A DNA stretch of 5,587 bases from the NCBI GenBank assembly GCA_015058265.1, contig SVCR01000129.1, forward strand, positions 1-5,587. Direction: 5' to 3'. This stretch comes from Clostridiales bacterium. Lineage in GTDB: Bacteria; Bacillota_A; Clostridia; Peptostreptococcales; Anaerovoracaceae. Position numbers and translations under genes: made by a program. Under the pieces are notes generated by a model. That model saw nothing but the letters and a program-made list of their open reading frames with translations, was not told the DNA's origin and searched no databases. Shown one piece after another: positions 4,563-5,587 of the stretch; positions within the stretch are counted from its first letter, which is position 1; each line of letters starts with the position of its first letter.

Positions 4563-5587
4563 ATGAAAAGCAATTGGGACATTTATCCCAGACCGCAGAT
4601 GGTAAGAAAGGACTGGCTGTGCCTCAACGGAGAATGGAGCTTCAGGACGGTCGGCAGAGATGCCCTTGGAACGAGAGACAACTCTGAAGCGGCGAAGGAC
4701 GGACAGGAGACCATTAATATACCGTTTTGCCCTGAGAGCAAACTATCCGGGATAGGACGCAGGATAGACCCGGGGCAGACGATGATATATGAGAAAGAGG
4801 TGACTCTGCCTGAGGAATGGAAGGGCCGGAGGATCCTCCTTCATTTCGGCGCAGTTGATCAGATAGCTAAGGTATTCATCAATGACAGAGCTGCAGGAGA
4901 ACACGAGGGAGGTTATCTGCCTTTCTCATTTGACATAACCGATCTGATCTATGCAAAAGATGAGGAGTCGGAGCCGCCTGAAGAGGAAAAAAGTATATGG
5001 GCTGAGGATGATGAGGACGAAGAACCGGTATCATTCGTTATAAGGGTGGAAGCTGTAGATGAACTGGATCACAAGTATCCGTGGGGCAAACAGAAGCGCA
5101 ATAACGGAGGCATGTGGTATACGCCTGTATCGGGTATATGGCAGACCGTATGGCTGGAACCAGTGAATGCGGAACACATCGAATCTCTCAAGATAGATTC
5201 CGGAGAGGACTGGGTCGAGATAAGGGCATATGGCATCGACAGCGGAGTGATAGAGCTCCTGGGTGAGAAATACAGGATGGATAAGGAAGAGGGTACTGAT
5301 GAAAAATGTGCTTCTATCCATATCGATATCCACTGGCCGCATACATGGAGCCCGGAGGATCCGTATCTGTACAACTTCACTATAGAGACAGCCTTCGACA
5401 AAGTGGGATCCTACTTTGCCCTGAGAACTCTCACAATAGAGGAGCGCGGGGGATATCAGAGGCTATGCCTGAACGGTGAGCCGTATTTCTTCAACGGGCT
5501 GCTTGACCAGGGCTATTGGAAGAACGGCATCTACACTCCGGATGATCCTCAGGGCTTCAGAAGAGATATAGAGGCGGCGAAATCTCT
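4563..5587 (+). CDS. Glycoside hydrolase family 2 protein (beta-galactosidase/beta-glucuronidase type), 3' truncated by window edge
   Basis: Family 2 glycosidases hydrolyse terminal beta-linked sugars such as galactose, glucuronic acid or mannose. The frame stays open for 341 codons to the window end. Residues 1-200 form the sugar-binding jelly-roll domain: WLCLNGEWSF (18-27), YEKEVTLPEEWKGRRILLHF (76-95), AKVFINDRAAGEHEGGYLPF (102-121), DITDLI (124-129) and GMWYTPVSGIWQTVWLEPV (183-201). An immunoglobulin-like beta domain follows to about residue 305. The start of the TIM barrel is then visible (LCLNGEPYFFNGLLDQGYWKNGIYTPDD...), in the DQGYW form common in gut anaerobes. The catalytic glutamates lie beyond the edge, so activity and substrate cannot be judged. 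There is no signal peptide, which implies a cytoplasmic enzyme acting on imported oligosaccharides. A very acidic insert (132-155) interrupts the jelly roll. It is divergent from the DUF4914 gene, with its own promoter. Confidence 0.92.
   Translation, partial: MKSNWDIYPRPQMVRKDWLCLNGEWSFRTVGRDALGTRDNSEAAKDGQETINIPFCPESKLSGIGRRIDPGQTMIYEKEVTLPEEWKGRRILLHFGAVDQIAKVFINDRAAGEHEGGYLPFSFDITDLIYAKDEESEPPEEEKSIWAEDDEDEEPVSFVIRVEAVDELDHKYPWGKQKRNNGGMWYTPVSGIWQTVWLEPVNAEHIESLKIDSGEDWVEIRAYGIDSGVIELLGEKYRMDKEEGTDEKCASIHIDIHWPHTWSPEDPYLYNFTIETAFDKVGSYFALRTLTIEERGGYQRLCLNGEPYFFNGLLDQGYWKNGIYTPDDPQGFRRDIEAAKS

Noticed and set aside
5031..5401. Two overlapping minus-strand open frames
   Set aside because: They lie opposite the GH2 gene, whose conserved motifs cover the same bases.

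Overview
The window looks like chromosomal DNA from an anaerobic Firmicute of the class Clostridia, probably a gut or rumen type. The evidence is a butyrate kinase, a GH2 enzyme of the type common in gut anaerobes, a DUF4914-like protein, strong GGAGG-type ribosome binding sites, a canonical extended -10 promoter and moderate GC. Genus cannot be fixed from the sequence alone. No phage, transposon, CRISPR, rRNA or tRNA signal was found.

Layout. Positions 1-2258 carry a co-directional plus-strand run: the 3' end of mscL (mechanosensitive channel), a 48-residue single-helix membrane protein (267-413), a 105-residue cyclic-phosphate-processing receiver-like protein (415-732), a 98-residue membrane-anchored acidic protein (752-1048), and butyrate kinase (1110-2258). 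The first four genes are separated by 33, 1 and 19 bases. A 61-base gap holding a small hairpin precedes buk. A GC-rich hairpin with a short T-run (2334-2364) ends this block. No terminator is visible inside it, so it may be one operon.

A convergent minus-strand gene (4330 down to 2408) encodes a 640-residue protein that I assign to the DUF4914 family. It has a perfect Walker A P-loop and further motifs that resemble ATP-dependent PEP carboxykinase. A 232-base divergent intergenic region (4331-4562) holds a good plus-strand promoter, a weaker minus-strand promoter and two inverted repeats that could be operators. From 4563 a glycoside hydrolase family 2 gene runs off the right edge of the window.

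How the genes may work together. Butyrate kinase makes ATP from butyryl phosphate, but its usual partner phosphate butyryltransferase is not in view. The three small proteins between mscL and buk are the least understood part: a predicted soluble receiver-fold protein sits between two tiny membrane proteins next to an osmotic channel gene. The PEPCK-like protein and the GH2 enzyme share a control region and may be co-regulated with carbohydrate supply, which is inference. The best candidates for something undescribed are the small mscL-linked cluster and the PEPCK-like DUF4914 protein.
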